From the NCBI GenBank assembly GCA_963813485.1, contig CAWEZE010000011.1, positions 1-64,000 of the forward strand: DNA of 64,000 nucleotides, in the 5' to 3' direction. The translations under genes and the position numbers were made by a program. Under the pieces are notes generated by a model that worked only from the letters and a program-made list of their open reading frames with translations, did not search any database and was not told the DNA's origin. Below, in pieces: positions 16,391 through 25,758 of the stretch. The number at the start of each line of letters is the position of its first letter. The first letter of the stretch is position 1. The DNA comes from DASQUK01 sp963813485. Its GTDB lineage: Bacteria; Actinomycetota; Acidimicrobiia; Acidimicrobiales; VFJN01.

Positions 16391-16435
16391 TCCGCCCGGG
16401 AGCACGGGTTGGCCGGTCCGAGCTCCGGCTCGCCG

Positions 16436-17560
16436 TCACCGGCCGGGTATCCCGACGAGGCACAGGGCCACGTCGTCCCGGAGCGGTAGCCCGTTCCGCC
16501 GCTGCACCTCGTCGATGAGGGCTTCGAGGAGTGCGGCCCCCGAGAGCCCCCGGGCCCGCAGCAGGTCGAGCACCTCGATGAGCATCTCCACACCCAGCCG
16601 CTCGCTGTGGTTGGCGTCCGCCCACCCCTCGACGATGCCGTCGGTGTAGAGGAGCAATTCGGTGCCGGCGCCCAGGCCGACTTCCACCGGCGCCCATCGG
16701 GGGTCGGGCATGACGCCCACCAGGGGACCGTGCACGCCGGCGCCGACGGGGCTGCTGGGCGAGCCGAACCGCACTGGCGGCGGGTGACCGGCGAGGACCA
16801 GCGTGCCGGCGCGCCGGTCCTCGTCGACGACGAGGACCGCGAGGCTGGCGAAGGTGAAACTCTCGCCTTCGGTGCGGAGGAACCTGTCCAGCACGCCGAG
16901 GATGGCGACCTGCTCGAGACCGGCGAGGGCGAGAGCGCGCCAGGCGCTGCGGAGGCGGGCCGCCAACCCGGCGGCGTCGGGCCCGTGGCCCACCACGTCG
17001 CCCACGAGCACGGCACACGTGCCGTCATCGTGCTCGATCGCGTCATAGAAGTCGCCGCCCAGTTGGGCCCCGTGCCGGCCCGCCTGGTACCGCACCAGCA
17101 CGCTGATGTCGCTGGACCGGATCGCCGGGGTGGGCGTGAGGGCACGCTCGAGACGAGCGTTCTCGGCCCGTTGCCGGTCAGCCCGCACGAGTTCGCGGCT
17201 GAGCTGCGCCGCCCGGTGCCGCTCGATCGCGTAGCGCACCGACCGGGCCAGCAGCTGTTCGTCGACCCGGCCCTTGATCAGGTAGTCCTGGGCCCCGGCG
17301 CTCAGTGCCGCGGCGCCGAGCTCCTCGCTGGTTGCTCTCGTGAGCACGACGATGGCGGTATCCGGCGCCTCTTCGGTGAGGCGCTTCACGCCCACGGTGC
17401 CGTCGGCGTCGGGCAGGCCGATGTCGAGCAGTACGCAGTCCGACGCGCCCGCCTCCCGACAGGCGTCCGAAAGCGTCGTGACCCGATCGATCGTGGTCCC
17501 CGGCAGGCCTCGGCCCAACAGCTTGCGCACGAGGCGATAGTTGTCCTCGTCGTCGTCCAC
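16436..17560 (-). CDS. Response regulator with C-terminal PP2C/SpoIIE phosphatase (RsbU-type)
   Basis: 374 residues from GTG 17560. The receiver has acidic DDDEDNY, phosphoacceptor Asp in CVLLDIGLPDADG and Lys in DYLIKGR. A linker coiled coil follows, then the PP2C-SpoIIE domain with GAQLGGDFYDAIEHDDG, VGDVVGHGPDAAGLAARLR and LYTDGIVEG metal-site Asp residues. Such proteins dephosphorylate anti-anti-sigma factors in partner-switching. The GTG start drops the first beta strand: the open frame continues upstream as WRLLLV and beyond without a usual start codon, until a TGA near 17668, so an indel or unusual start is likely. No RsbV/RsbW gene is nearby. Confidence 0.85.
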   Translation of the reverse strand: MDDDEDNYRLVRKLLGRGLPGTTIDRVTTLSDACREAGASDCVLLDIGLPDADGTVGVKRLTEEAPDTAIVVLTRATSEELGAAALSAGAQDYLIKGRVDEQLLARSVRYAIERHRAAQLSRELVRADRQRAENARLERALTPTPAIRSSDISVLVRYQAGRHGAQLGGDFYDAIEHDDGTCAVLVGDVVGHGPDAAGLAARLRSAWRALALAGLEQVAILGVLDRFLRTEGESFTFASLAVLVVDEDRRAGTLVLAGHPPPVRFGSPSSPVGAGVHGPLVGVMPDPRWAPVEVGLGAGTELLLYTDGIVEGWADANHSERLGVEMLIEVLDLLRARGLSGAALLEALIDEVQRRNGLPLRDDVALCLVGIPGR

Positions 17561-17895
17561 CAGGAGCAGGCGCCACGCAGTCGGGGGCGCGACGACCTCC
17601 AGGGGCCCGTGAGCGTCCGGGGTGTCGTCGTCGGTGAGACAACCGTGGGGGCGTGGTCGTGTCCTCGGGGAGCGTCATGTACGAGCGCATCCATCAGTCG
17701 CGGGACCCGATGTGGCTCGGCACGACTCGCCGTCCACGCCCAGCCCGGCGGCATCGTGGCACGGAATGATGTGCGCGCCTATACCGCGCTCGCGGTACGC
17801 AGAACCGACCGGACCCGGCGAATGGGGGACCGTGTGGACGGGTAGCGACGAGTCGAACACGTATCGTCGGGAGCCCGTTCAAGGGAGAAGCACCG
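17561..17895. other. 335-bp gap between divergent response regulators
   Basis: The first ~110 bases continue the open frame of the receiver-phosphatase gene (encoding WRLLLV before the annotated GTG), so they probably belong to that gene. The remainder must hold the divergent promoters. A purine-rich GGGAGAAG just before 17896 is the ribosome site of the plus-strand regulator. No hairpin or repeat stands out. Confidence 0.4.
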
Positions 17896-18558
17896 ATGGC
17901 CGAACGTCCCGTCCGAGTGGTGCTCGCCAACGACGACCCGATCGTCATCGAGGGCCTCCGTTCGATGCTGGCGCCATACCGCGACGACGTTGCCGTTGTC
18001 GGCACCGCCGAGGGAGACCCCGAGATGGTGATGGCGACGGATACCGAGGAGAACGCGGACGTGATGCTGATCGACGCGTTCGCTCGCCGGGCGGCCGGCA
18101 TCGATGCCGCCGTGAAGGTGCTGGCCCAGGATCCGCCATTCAACGTCGCCGTGTTCACGGACAACGACGACCTGCGCCTGCTACTCCAGGCGCTGCGCGT
18201 GGGCGTGCGCGGCTACCTGCTCAAGTCGTCGTCGTCCGAGGAGCTGGTCGATGCTCTGAAGCGGCTCAGCGCGGGCGAGACCGTGATCACGCCCGCGCTG
18301 GCGACCGAAGCGGCCCTGCTCGCGGCGCGCACGCTCGACCTGGGTGGCTGGCCCGGCGCCCACCTGGGGCTGACCCGGCGTGAGGCCGAACTGCTCACGC
18401 TCCTCGGCGAGGGACTGAGCCCCCGGCAGGCGGCCGAGAAGATGGAGCTCTCCTGGCAGACCGTCCGCACCCACACGCGCAACCTCTACCGCAAGCTCGA
18501 CGTCAACGACCGTGCGTCGGCGGTGGCGGTCGCCTGGCGGGAGGGCCTCGCGCACTGA
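17896..18558 (+). CDS. NarL/LuxR-family response regulator
   Basis: 220 residues. Receiver: VVLANDDPIVIEG, phosphoacceptor in MLIDAFA, VFTDND and YLLKSSS. The Thr/Ser and Lys positions are kept, although the ANDDP acidic pair is slightly unusual. The C-terminal LuxR HTH is LTRREAELLTLLGEGLSPRQ and SWQTVRTHTRNLYRKLDV. It should bind DNA upon phosphorylation. No histidine kinase is adjacent, so it is an orphan regulator, possibly linked to the divergent receiver-phosphatase. It ends 13 bp before the convergent metallophosphoesterase. Confidence 0.88.
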   Translation: MAERPVRVVLANDDPIVIEGLRSMLAPYRDDVAVVGTAEGDPEMVMATDTEENADVMLIDAFARRAAGIDAAVKVLAQDPPFNVAVFTDNDDLRLLLQALRVGVRGYLLKSSSSEELVDALKRLSAGETVITPALATEAALLAARTLDLGGWPGAHLGLTRREAELLTLLGEGLSPRQAAEKMELSWQTVRTHTRNLYRKLDVNDRASAVAVAWREGLAH

Positions 18559-18571
18559 CCCGCGTCGTCGG

Positions 18572-20404
18572 TCACTCGATCACAACCCTCTCGATCAGGT
18601 GGGGGCGGATGGTGCCCGGGGCGGGCACGAGCCACGAGGCCTCGGGATCGTCGTTGTCGGGATCGGGCCGCCAGTCGCTGATGGCATGCTCGATCCCCAG
18701 GGCGTGGACGGTGAGTCGACCCTCGCGGTCGAGGTGCATGCGCAGAAAGTTCTTGTAGCCGGTGATGCGGGCCGAGGCGAACGTCTCGTTGCCGTGGGCC
18801 CTGATCCGAGGTAGCCCGTTCGCGGCCGCCAGGTAGGCGCCGAACACCACGGAGCCCACGACCCCACCGGCGACGAAGGCGACCACGCTGGCGGTGGCGG
18901 TGAACAGCCAGCCGCGATCGGCCGCGGCCGAGGCCACGGTGATGGCCAACAGTGCGACCGCCACGACGGCGAACACCTGCGCCATCGTGTGGATGGCGGC
19001 CATGACGGTCTTGGCGAGGTACCGCGGCACGCCACGGGGCGCCCACGGAGGCGTGCGGGCGAAGGCCCACAACCCGAAGAACAACACCACCACCGTGAGC
19101 GCCGAGACGGGGTTGCGGAACAACCCCGTGAACAGGTCGGACCAGCCCCAGCGCTCGGCCGCCGCGGCGAACGTCTCGTCGGTCCCGCCGAGGCTGCGGA
19201 GGCCGAACTGGTTGGTCCACAGCGCCGCCAGGCTGAGCAGGGCGGGCATGACCATGAAGCTGTAGTTGCGTAACGGCAACCCCAGCGCGCGGAGCGAGAG
19301 CCGGCGCGACGTGGTGGTGTCGGGGTACGCCGCCACCATGCGGTAGGTGGCTCGGTCGCCGGGATCGTCGGGGTCGACGACGATCTCCACCTCGGGGCGC
19401 AGGTCGTGCGTCGGGTGGAGAAAGGCACCACCGCCGCCCGAGGTGATCTTGTGCGTCGGGCTGGCCGGGGGTTCATCGTCGCCGACCGCGCTCTGGAGCG
19501 TGTAACGCGTGTAGTGGTGCAGGTCGCCGGCCACGGTGAGCCTGAGGTCGATCCCGTTGGGACGCAGCAGGGTGCGCTCGATGAAGGCAAGGTTGTGATA
19601 GGCGTTCGCGTCGCGCTCGAGCTCGGTCCAGGTGGGTACCGGCGTGGCCAGGATGAGCTTGGCCCCCGGCGACGCCTTGGCGGCCACGTCGCCGAAGAAC
19701 TCGAGCTGGGGCTCGTCCACGTACATGTCGAGCTGGATGTCGACGCCCCACAGCCACCAGTTGTGCGGCAGCTCGACCGCGAAGTAGCTGCGGCTCTGCC
19801 GGGTGGTCCAGCCGCCGACCCAGCGATGCTGGGTGAAGAGCCGCAGGAAGCCAGTCAGCCCGTCGTACCAGTCATGGTTGCCGGGGACGGCGTACATGGC
19901 GGGGTGCTCGCCCACGGTCCAGGGCAGAGCGGCCCGGAACGGGCCCTCGAGACGGTTCTCGTAATCCTCGGCGCCGGCGCCCGGGTACACCTCGTCCCCG
20001 CCCAGCACCAGGATGTCGCCGCGGGGCAGCTCCTGCTCGACGCCGTCGATGCCGACGCCGAGGGACCGGCGGGCCAGGTGCGCCGCCACGGTCATCGTCG
20101 CCGGGAAGCCGTCGCCGGTGTCGGCCGTGTAGTCGATCCACACCTCGTCGCGGGTGGCATACGAGCGGTCGACCGTGGGTGCCTTGCGGGCCTGGAGCTC
20201 CCGCTTGTCGAGGAACGACCCGAACACCGAGGTGAGCCCCACGTGCAACCCCGACCCGGTCAGGGCGCCGGGGCTGTACCACCGGACGGCCTTCTGCGGG
20301 GCGAACCGGAGGTCGACCGGCTCCAGGCTGCGGGGTCGGGGTGGCGGTGTGTCGTCGGTCGAACGCGTGGGACGCCAGTGTGGGCGCGTCTGGGTGGGCT
20401 CCAT
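18572..20404 (-). CDS. Metallophosphoesterase with C-terminal membrane segments
   Basis: 610 residues from ATG 20404 (a longer start at 20446 is possible). The calcineurin-like core has GDILVLGGDEVYP, AVPGNHDWYDGL (GNHD motif) and VAGDLHHYTRY (GDLHH), the usual two-metal site. The C-terminal third has four to five hydrophobic stretches (ALTVVVLFFGLWAFA, VFAVVAVALLAITVA, VVAFVAGGVVGSVVFG). Substrate unknown. It lies 39 bp after ackA on the same strand, the last gene of the xfp-ackA run. Confidence 0.85.
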   Translation of the reverse strand: MEPTQTRPHWRPTRSTDDTPPPRPRSLEPVDLRFAPQKAVRWYSPGALTGSGLHVGLTSVFGSFLDKRELQARKAPTVDRSYATRDEVWIDYTADTGDGFPATMTVAAHLARRSLGVGIDGVEQELPRGDILVLGGDEVYPGAGAEDYENRLEGPFRAALPWTVGEHPAMYAVPGNHDWYDGLTGFLRLFTQHRWVGGWTTRQSRSYFAVELPHNWWLWGVDIQLDMYVDEPQLEFFGDVAAKASPGAKLILATPVPTWTELERDANAYHNLAFIERTLLRPNGIDLRLTVAGDLHHYTRYTLQSAVGDDEPPASPTHKITSGGGGAFLHPTHDLRPEVEIVVDPDDPGDRATYRMVAAYPDTTTSRRLSLRALGLPLRNYSFMVMPALLSLAALWTNQFGLRSLGGTDETFAAAAERWGWSDLFTGLFRNPVSALTVVVLFFGLWAFARTPPWAPRGVPRYLAKTVMAAIHTMAQVFAVVAVALLAITVASAAADRGWLFTATASVVAFVAGGVVGSVVFGAYLAAANGLPRIRAHGNETFASARITGYKNFLRMHLDREGRLTVHALGIEHAISDWRPDPDNDDPEASWLVPAPGTIRPHLIERVVIE

Positions 20405-20442
20405 GGGCGTCTCCCCATCTCGCCGTCGAGGGTGCCCCAGCA

Positions 20443-21534
20443 TCATCGCAGCCGGGCGCGGACCCCCCTGGCGATCTCCAGGTCCTCGCGGGCGGCGACC
20501 ACGAGCGTGCGGACCGTCGAAGTCTCGGCCGTGATGTCGGCCTCGGGTGCGGTGCCGCCGACCGCCTCGTCGTTGCGCGGGGCGTCCAGCGCCACCCCGA
20601 GGAAGCCCAACCCCGCCACCGCCGCCGCCCGGACCGTGGGGGCGTTCTCGCCGACGCCCCCCGTGAACACCAGGGCGTCGAGGCCGCCCAGGCCGGCGGC
20701 CATCGCCCCGATCGCCGCCCGCAGCCGGTGCACATAGACGTCGAGGGCGAGCTCGGCGGCCGGCTCGCCCCGGCGACACCCCTCCACCACCGCCGCCATG
20801 TCGGCGGTCCCCGCGAGGGCCAGCAGACCCGACTCGTGCTCCAGGGTGTTCGCCACCACTCCGGGATCGAGTCCGTGATGGGTGATCAGCCACAGCACGG
20901 CGCCGGGGTCCACCGTGCCCGACCGGGTGGCCATCACCAGTCCCTCCAGCGGGGTGAAGCCCATCGTCGTGTCGACGCAGCGACCGTCGCGCACCGCCGC
21001 CAGTGAGGCGCCGGCTCCGAGGTGGCAGGTGATGAGGCGGCCCACCTGACCGACGGCGGCGGTCGCCCGCCGGGCGGCGTAGGCGTGGGACAGGCCGTGG
21101 AAGCCGTACCGGCGGACGTGGAGGCGCTCCCGCCACTCGGCCGGCACCGCGTAGGTGGCGGCCGCCGCCGGCAGCGTGGCGTGGAAGGCGGTGTCGAAGC
21201 AGGCGACGGCCGGCACGCCGGGCGCCAGCCCGGTCACGGCGTCGAGGGCGGCCAGCGACTTGGGCTGGTGCAGCGGCGCCAGGTCGGTGAGCGCCTCGAG
21301 CTCGGCGCGCACGTCGCCGTCGACCACCACCGGCTCCCGGTAGCGCTCGCCCCCGTGGACGATCCGGTGGCCGACCGCGTCGAAGCTCCCTAGCTTCTCG
21401 AGCGCCCGGCCCAGGTCGTCGGCGCCCAGCCGGTCGATGGGGGCCAGGTCCTCGGTGCCGAGCACGTCGTCGTCATCGCCCACCAACCGCAGCTTCAGGC
21501 TCGACGAGCCGGCGTTCACCACCAGGATCCGCAC
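20443..21534 (-). CDS. ackA: Acetate kinase
   Basis: 363 residues, slightly shorter than the ~400 usual. The N-terminal ILVVNAGSSSLKLRL, CHLGAGASLAAVRDGR (phosphate loop) and DTTMGFTPLEGLVMATRSG are acetate kinase signatures. It converts acetyl phosphate and ADP to acetate and ATP in the cytoplasm. Only five bases separate it from the phosphoketolase stop, so the acetyl phosphate made by Xfp can be turned into ATP in the same operon; no phosphotransacetylase gene is in the window. The metallophosphoesterase follows. Confidence 0.95.
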   Translation of the reverse strand: MRILVVNAGSSSLKLRLVGDDDDVLGTEDLAPIDRLGADDLGRALEKLGSFDAVGHRIVHGGERYREPVVVDGDVRAELEALTDLAPLHQPKSLAALDAVTGLAPGVPAVACFDTAFHATLPAAAATYAVPAEWRERLHVRRYGFHGLSHAYAARRATAAVGQVGRLITCHLGAGASLAAVRDGRCVDTTMGFTPLEGLVMATRSGTVDPGAVLWLITHHGLDPGVVANTLEHESGLLALAGTADMAAVVEGCRRGEPAAELALDVYVHRLRAAIGAMAAGLGGLDALVFTGGVGENAPTVRAAAVAGLGFLGVALDAPRNDEAVGGTAPEADITAETSTVRTLVVAAREDLEIARGVRARLR

Positions 21535-21539
21535 GCCGG

Positions 21540-23936
21540 TCAGCTCGTTGGTGCCCAGGTCCAGTCCCGGACCTCCGGCAGGTCGTCGCCGACTGCCCGG
21601 GTGTACGCCCGCGCCTCGGCCCGCTTGGCGATCATGGCCTCGCGGACGTCGGTGGCGGTAGCGCCCAGGGCCGGGACCCGGTCGATCACGTCCATCACCA
21701 AGTGGTAGCGGTCGAGGTCGTTGAGCATGACCATGTCGAACGGCGTCGTGGTCGTGCCCTCCTCCTTGTAGCCCCGCACGTGCACGTTGGCGTGGTTGGT
21801 GCGCCGGTACGTCAGCTCGTGGATGAGGCGGGGATAGCCGTGGTAGGCGAACACGATCGGCCGGTCGGTGGTGAAGACGGCATCGAACTCGTCATTCGAC
21901 AGGCCATGGGGGTGCTCGGCCCGGTCCTGCAGCCGCATGAGGTCGACCACGTTGACCACCCGCACGCCCACGTTCGGCCGATGGCGGCGCAGCAGGTCGG
22001 CGGCCGCGAGCGTTTCCAAGGTAGGGACGTCGCCGCAGCACGCCAGCACGACGTCGGGGGATCCGCCGGTGCCGGCCCCGTCGGACGAGGCCCAGTCCCA
22101 GATGCCGATGCCGGCCGCGCAGTGGGCGATCGCGTCGTCCATCCCCAGCCAGTTGGGCATCTCGTTCTTGCCCGCCACCACCACGTTGACGTAGTCGACG
22201 CTGCGCAGGCAGTGGTCCATCACCGACAGCAGGCAGTTGGCGTCCGGCGGTAGGTACACCCGCACCACCTCGGCCTTCTTCTTCACCACATGGTCGATGA
22301 AGCCGGGGTCCTGATGGGAGAACCCGTTGTGGTCCTGGCGCCAGACGTGGCTCGACAACAGGTAGTTGAACGACGAGATGGACGCACGCCAGTCGAGCTG
22401 CCGGGTCACCTTCAGCCACTTTGCATGCTGGTTGAACATCGAGTCGACGATGTGGACGAAGGCCTCGTAGCAGTTGAACAGCCCGTGCCTGCCGGTGAGC
22501 AGATAGCCCTCGAGCCAGCCCTGGCACAGGTGCTCCGAGAGCACCTCCATCACCCGCCCGTCAGGCGCCAGGTGGTCGTCCTCCGGGAGGGTCTCGGCCA
22601 CCCAGGTGCGGTTTGTGGCCTCGAACACCGCCGACAGCCGGTTGGACGCGGTCTCGTCGGGTCCGGTGATGCGGAACGTGTCCGGGTTGCGGCGCACGAC
22701 GTCGCGCAGCCAGACGCCGAGGACCCGGGTGGGCTCGCTGCGGGTGGCGTCCGGTCCCGGGACGTCGACCGCGTAGTCGCGGAAGTCGGGCAGGTCGAGG
22801 TCGCGGCGCAGCCGGCCGCCGTTGGCGTAGGGGCTGGCGCCCATGCGGCGGTCGCCGTCCGGCGCCAGGCGTGCGATCTCGGCGCGCAGCCGACCGTCCT
22901 CGAACAGCTCGTCGGGCCGGTAGCTGCGCATCCAGGCCTCGAGCTGGCGCAGGTGCTCGGGGTTCTGCGCCAGCCCCGCGAGCGGGACCTGGTGGGACCG
23001 GTACGTGCCCTCGACCTGTTGGCCGTCCACGACCGCGGGGCCGGTCCAGCCCTTGGGGGTGCGGAGCACGATCATCGGCCAGCGGGGCCGCTCGCTCCCA
23101 TCGATGGCTCCGTCGCCGCGGGCGGCCGCCTGGATGGCGGCGATCTGGTCGAGGGCGGTGTCCAAGGCGTCGGCCAGCGCTCGATGGACGCGCTCGGGGT
23201 CGTCGCCCTCGACCACGTGGACCGTGTGCCCGTAGCCGTCGAACAACGCGGTCAGCTCGGGCGCGGGGATCCGGGCCAGCACCGTCGGGTTGGCGATCTT
23301 GTAGCCGTTGAGGTGGAGGATCGGCAGCACCGCTCCGTCGACCGCCGGGTTCAGGAACTTGTTCGAGTGCCAGCTGGCGGCGAGCGCCCCCGTCTCGGCC
23401 TCGCCATCGCCCACGACGCACACGGCGACAAGATCGGGGTGGTCGAACGCGGCACCGTAGGCGTGTGCGAGGCAGTAGCCCAGCTCGCCTCCCTCGTTGA
23501 TCGATCCTGGAGTCTCGGGCGCGGCGTGGCTGGGCACGCCCCCGGGGAACGAGAACTGGCGGAACAGTGAGCGCATCCCGGCCTCGTCCTGCGTGACCGC
23601 CGGGTACAGCTCGGAGTAGCTGCCCTCGAGATACGTGTTGGCGACCATCGCCGGGCCGCCGTGGCCCGGTCCGCATACGAAGATCATGCGCAGGTCGCGG
23701 GCCCCGATCACCCGGTTGAGATGGGCATAGACGAGGTTGAGCCCGGGTGTCGTGCCCCAGTGGCCCAGCAGCCGCGGCTTGATCTGGTCGACCGTGAAGG
23801 GCTCCTGCAGCAACGGGTTGTCGAGCAGGTAGATCTGGCCCACGGACAGGTAGTTGGCCGCCCGCCACCAGGCGTCTACGAGGCCGAGGTCATCGGCGGA
23901 AGCGGTGGAGGAGGACTGGGGAGCGGCTCTGGCCAT
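21540..23936 (-). CDS. xfp: Phosphoketolase (xylulose-5-phosphate/fructose-6-phosphate)
   Basis: 798 residues, normal family length, from ATG 23936. Thiamine-diphosphate features are seen in CGPGHGGPAMVANTYLEGSY, VVGDGEAETGALAASWHSN and LNGYKIANPTVLAR. The C-terminal FAYHGYPRLIHELTYRR and GYKEEGTTTTPFDMVMLND are also typical. It splits xylulose 5-phosphate (often fructose 6-phosphate) with phosphate into acetyl phosphate and a shorter sugar phosphate. It forms an operon with ackA five bases downstream; upstream in the same direction are a DJ-1-type gene and a GlxA-type regulator. Function is confident; dual specificity is not testable here. Confidence 0.96.
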   Translation of the reverse strand: MARAAPQSSSTASADDLGLVDAWWRAANYLSVGQIYLLDNPLLQEPFTVDQIKPRLLGHWGTTPGLNLVYAHLNRVIGARDLRMIFVCGPGHGGPAMVANTYLEGSYSELYPAVTQDEAGMRSLFRQFSFPGGVPSHAAPETPGSINEGGELGYCLAHAYGAAFDHPDLVAVCVVGDGEAETGALAASWHSNKFLNPAVDGAVLPILHLNGYKIANPTVLARIPAPELTALFDGYGHTVHVVEGDDPERVHRALADALDTALDQIAAIQAAARGDGAIDGSERPRWPMIVLRTPKGWTGPAVVDGQQVEGTYRSHQVPLAGLAQNPEHLRQLEAWMRSYRPDELFEDGRLRAEIARLAPDGDRRMGASPYANGGRLRRDLDLPDFRDYAVDVPGPDATRSEPTRVLGVWLRDVVRRNPDTFRITGPDETASNRLSAVFEATNRTWVAETLPEDDHLAPDGRVMEVLSEHLCQGWLEGYLLTGRHGLFNCYEAFVHIVDSMFNQHAKWLKVTRQLDWRASISSFNYLLSSHVWRQDHNGFSHQDPGFIDHVVKKKAEVVRVYLPPDANCLLSVMDHCLRSVDYVNVVVAGKNEMPNWLGMDDAIAHCAAGIGIWDWASSDGAGTGGSPDVVLACCGDVPTLETLAAADLLRRHRPNVGVRVVNVVDLMRLQDRAEHPHGLSNDEFDAVFTTDRPIVFAYHGYPRLIHELTYRRTNHANVHVRGYKEEGTTTTPFDMVMLNDLDRYHLVMDVIDRVPALGATATDVREAMIAKRAEARAYTRAVGDDLPEVRDWTWAPTS

Positions 23937-23967
23937 GCCCCCATGCTTGCCCCGTTGGGGCACCGGT

Positions 23968-24610
23968 TCACGCGCTTGTTGGTGGCGAGGCCGTCGCCAG
24001 GCGTACCAGCTCCTTGGTCTCGGGGGACGCCTTGGCGATCGAGCCGCTGTCGAACGGCGGCTGCGGGTCGTACTCGATGCCCAGCTGGATCGCCTTTGCG
24101 ACCTCGTCGCCGGCGATCTGGGCCGCCAGCCACAGCGCCATGTCGATCCCGGCCGAGACGCCGGCGGCAGTGACGACCTTGCCCTGCGGTACGACCCGGC
24201 GTTCCGTCGGCCGCGCCCCCAGGGTCGCCAGGGTGTCGAGCGCCGACCAGTGGGTCGTGGCCTCGAGGCCGTCGAGCAGCCCGGCGGCGCCCGAGCAGCA
24301 GCGCGCCCGTGCACACCGACGTCGTCCACTGGGTGGTGGCGTCGATCGCCCGGAGCCAGTCGTGGAGCGGTTGCGGCTGGAGCATCTCGCGGGTCCCGGG
24401 ACCGCCGGGCACGACCACGACGTCGCAGGCGTCGACGTCGTCCAGCGCCCGCTCGGCCACCAGGGTCAGGGCGCGGGTGTCGGTCCGCACGGGGCCGGCT
24501 TGCTCGGCGACGAACACGACCTCGGCGCCCGGCAGCCGGGACAGCACCTCGTAGGGCCCGACGGCGTCGAGCGCCGTGAAGCGGTCGTAGAGCGGGATGG
24601 TGATGAGCAT
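23968..24610 (-). CDS. DJ-1/PfpI-family protein, single frameshift
   Basis: Start ATG 24610 with GGAG upstream. The first half reads ITIPLYDRFTALDAVGPYEV and VVVVPGGPGTREM, then the nucleophile elbow TSVCTGALLLG with its Cys. An extra base near 24286-24294 (CTCGGGCGCC) shifts the frame; the correct continuation is LLDGLEATTHWSALDTLATL, TAAGVSAGIDMALWLAAQI and ends at TGA 23968. The restored length is about 214 residues, normal for the family (isonitrile-hydratase-like subgroup). The frameshift is probably a sequence error or recent mutation. It sits 25 bp from the GlxA-type regulator and 31 bp from xfp. Confidence 0.78.
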
Positions 24611-24635
24611 GGGGTCTCCTGCCTCCTGGTTGCGG

Positions 24636-25634
24636 TCAGGCCGGGACGGCGAACAGCCGGCGGTACTGGCCCGGGGTGGTGCGCACCGCGCGCTGGAAGG
24701 CGCGGTGCATGGTCTCGACGGTGCCGAAGCCGCAGGCTCGGGCGATGTCGTCCACCGTGCGGTCGGTCGTCTCGAGCAGTCGGCGTGCGGCCTCGACCCG
24801 CGACCGCTGCACGAAGGCGGCGGGCGTGGTGCCGACCTCGCGGCTGAAGGCGCGGGCGAAGGTGCGCACGCTCATCGCCGCCCGCCGTGACAGCGCCGGC
24901 ACCGACAGATCGGCCTCGGGATGCTCGGCCACGAACGCCAACGCCTCGCGGAGCGGCTCACGCTCGGCCCGCCGAACCGCCAACTGGGCGCTGAACTGCG
25001 ACTGCCCACCGGGTCGATGCGTGAACAGCACCAGCTGGCGGGCAACGGCCAGCGCCAGCTCGCCCCCGTGGTCGTGCTCGACGAGGGCCAGGGCCAGGTC
25101 CATCCCGGCGGTGACACCGGCCGACGTCCACACGTTGCCGTCGCGCACGTAGATGGGGTCGGCGTCGACCTCCACGGCCGGGAACAGGCGTGCGAGCGTG
25201 TCGCACGCCGACCAGTGGGTGGTGACCCGCCGGCCGTCGAGAAGGCCGGCCTGCGCCAGCAGGAACGCGCCGCTGCACACGGAGGTGACCCGGCGGGCGC
25301 TCGCCGCCGTGGTCCGCAGCCAGGCGATGAGGCGGTCGTCGGCCATGGCGGCGGCGGTGCCGGTGCCGCCGGCGACCAGCAGCGTGTCGATGGACTCGCG
25401 GCGGGAGGTACGTTCGGTGCCGAGCGACAGTCCCGACGAGGTCGTGACCGGCTGCCCGGAGGTGGACACGAGCGCAGTGACGTAGGCGGGATCGGCGCCG
25501 TAGCGGTTGGCCATCGCGAACACCTCGAGCGGGCCGACGACGTCGAGCGCCTGTACGTCGGGGAAGGCGACGACGATCACGGACCGAGGCAAGCGGTGGC
25601 GGGTGGGGGTCGGGCTGGAGAGCCACGTTGCCAT
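24636..25634 (-). CDS. GlxA-type AraC regulator (DJ-1/PfpI domain plus AraC HTH)
   Basis: 332 residues from ATG 25634. Residues ~20-190 are a DJ-1/PfpI-like domain (VIVVAFPDVQALDVVGPLEV, TSVCSGAFLLAQAGLLDGR, SAGVTAGMDLALALVEHD). Residues ~230-330 are a two-helix AraC DNA-binding domain (LSRRAAMSVRTFARAFSREV, DDIARACGFGTVETMHRAF). It is a transcription factor; the effector is unknown. The adjacent DJ-1 gene and xfp run in the same direction, so the operon is its likely target. Confidence 0.9.
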   Translation of the reverse strand: MATWLSSPTPTRHRLPRSVIVVAFPDVQALDVVGPLEVFAMANRYGADPAYVTALVSTSGQPVTTSSGLSLGTERTSRRESIDTLLVAGGTGTAAAMADDRLIAWLRTTAASARRVTSVCSGAFLLAQAGLLDGRRVTTHWSACDTLARLFPAVEVDADPIYVRDGNVWTSAGVTAGMDLALALVEHDHGGELALAVARQLVLFTHRPGGQSQFSAQLAVRRAEREPLREALAFVAEHPEADLSVPALSRRAAMSVRTFARAFSREVGTTPAAFVQRSRVEAARRLLETTDRTVDDIARACGFGTVETMHRAFQRAVRTTPGQYRRLFAVPA

Positions 25635-25758
25635 CCTGGGCCGTCCGGCCCGGTGGCAGCAAGGACGAATCACTGACGAATTCGGCCACACCTGCCGGGA
25701 CCGGGGCGGCCCGGCCACGGATAGGGTCTCGCGGTTCGCCAGTGCATCTGAAGCAGCG

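Noticed and set aside
18572..21136. An 854-residue protein combining acetate kinase-region sequence and the phosphoesterase
   Set aside because: The upstream part is an off-frame reading of ackA without family features; the real gene starts at 20404.
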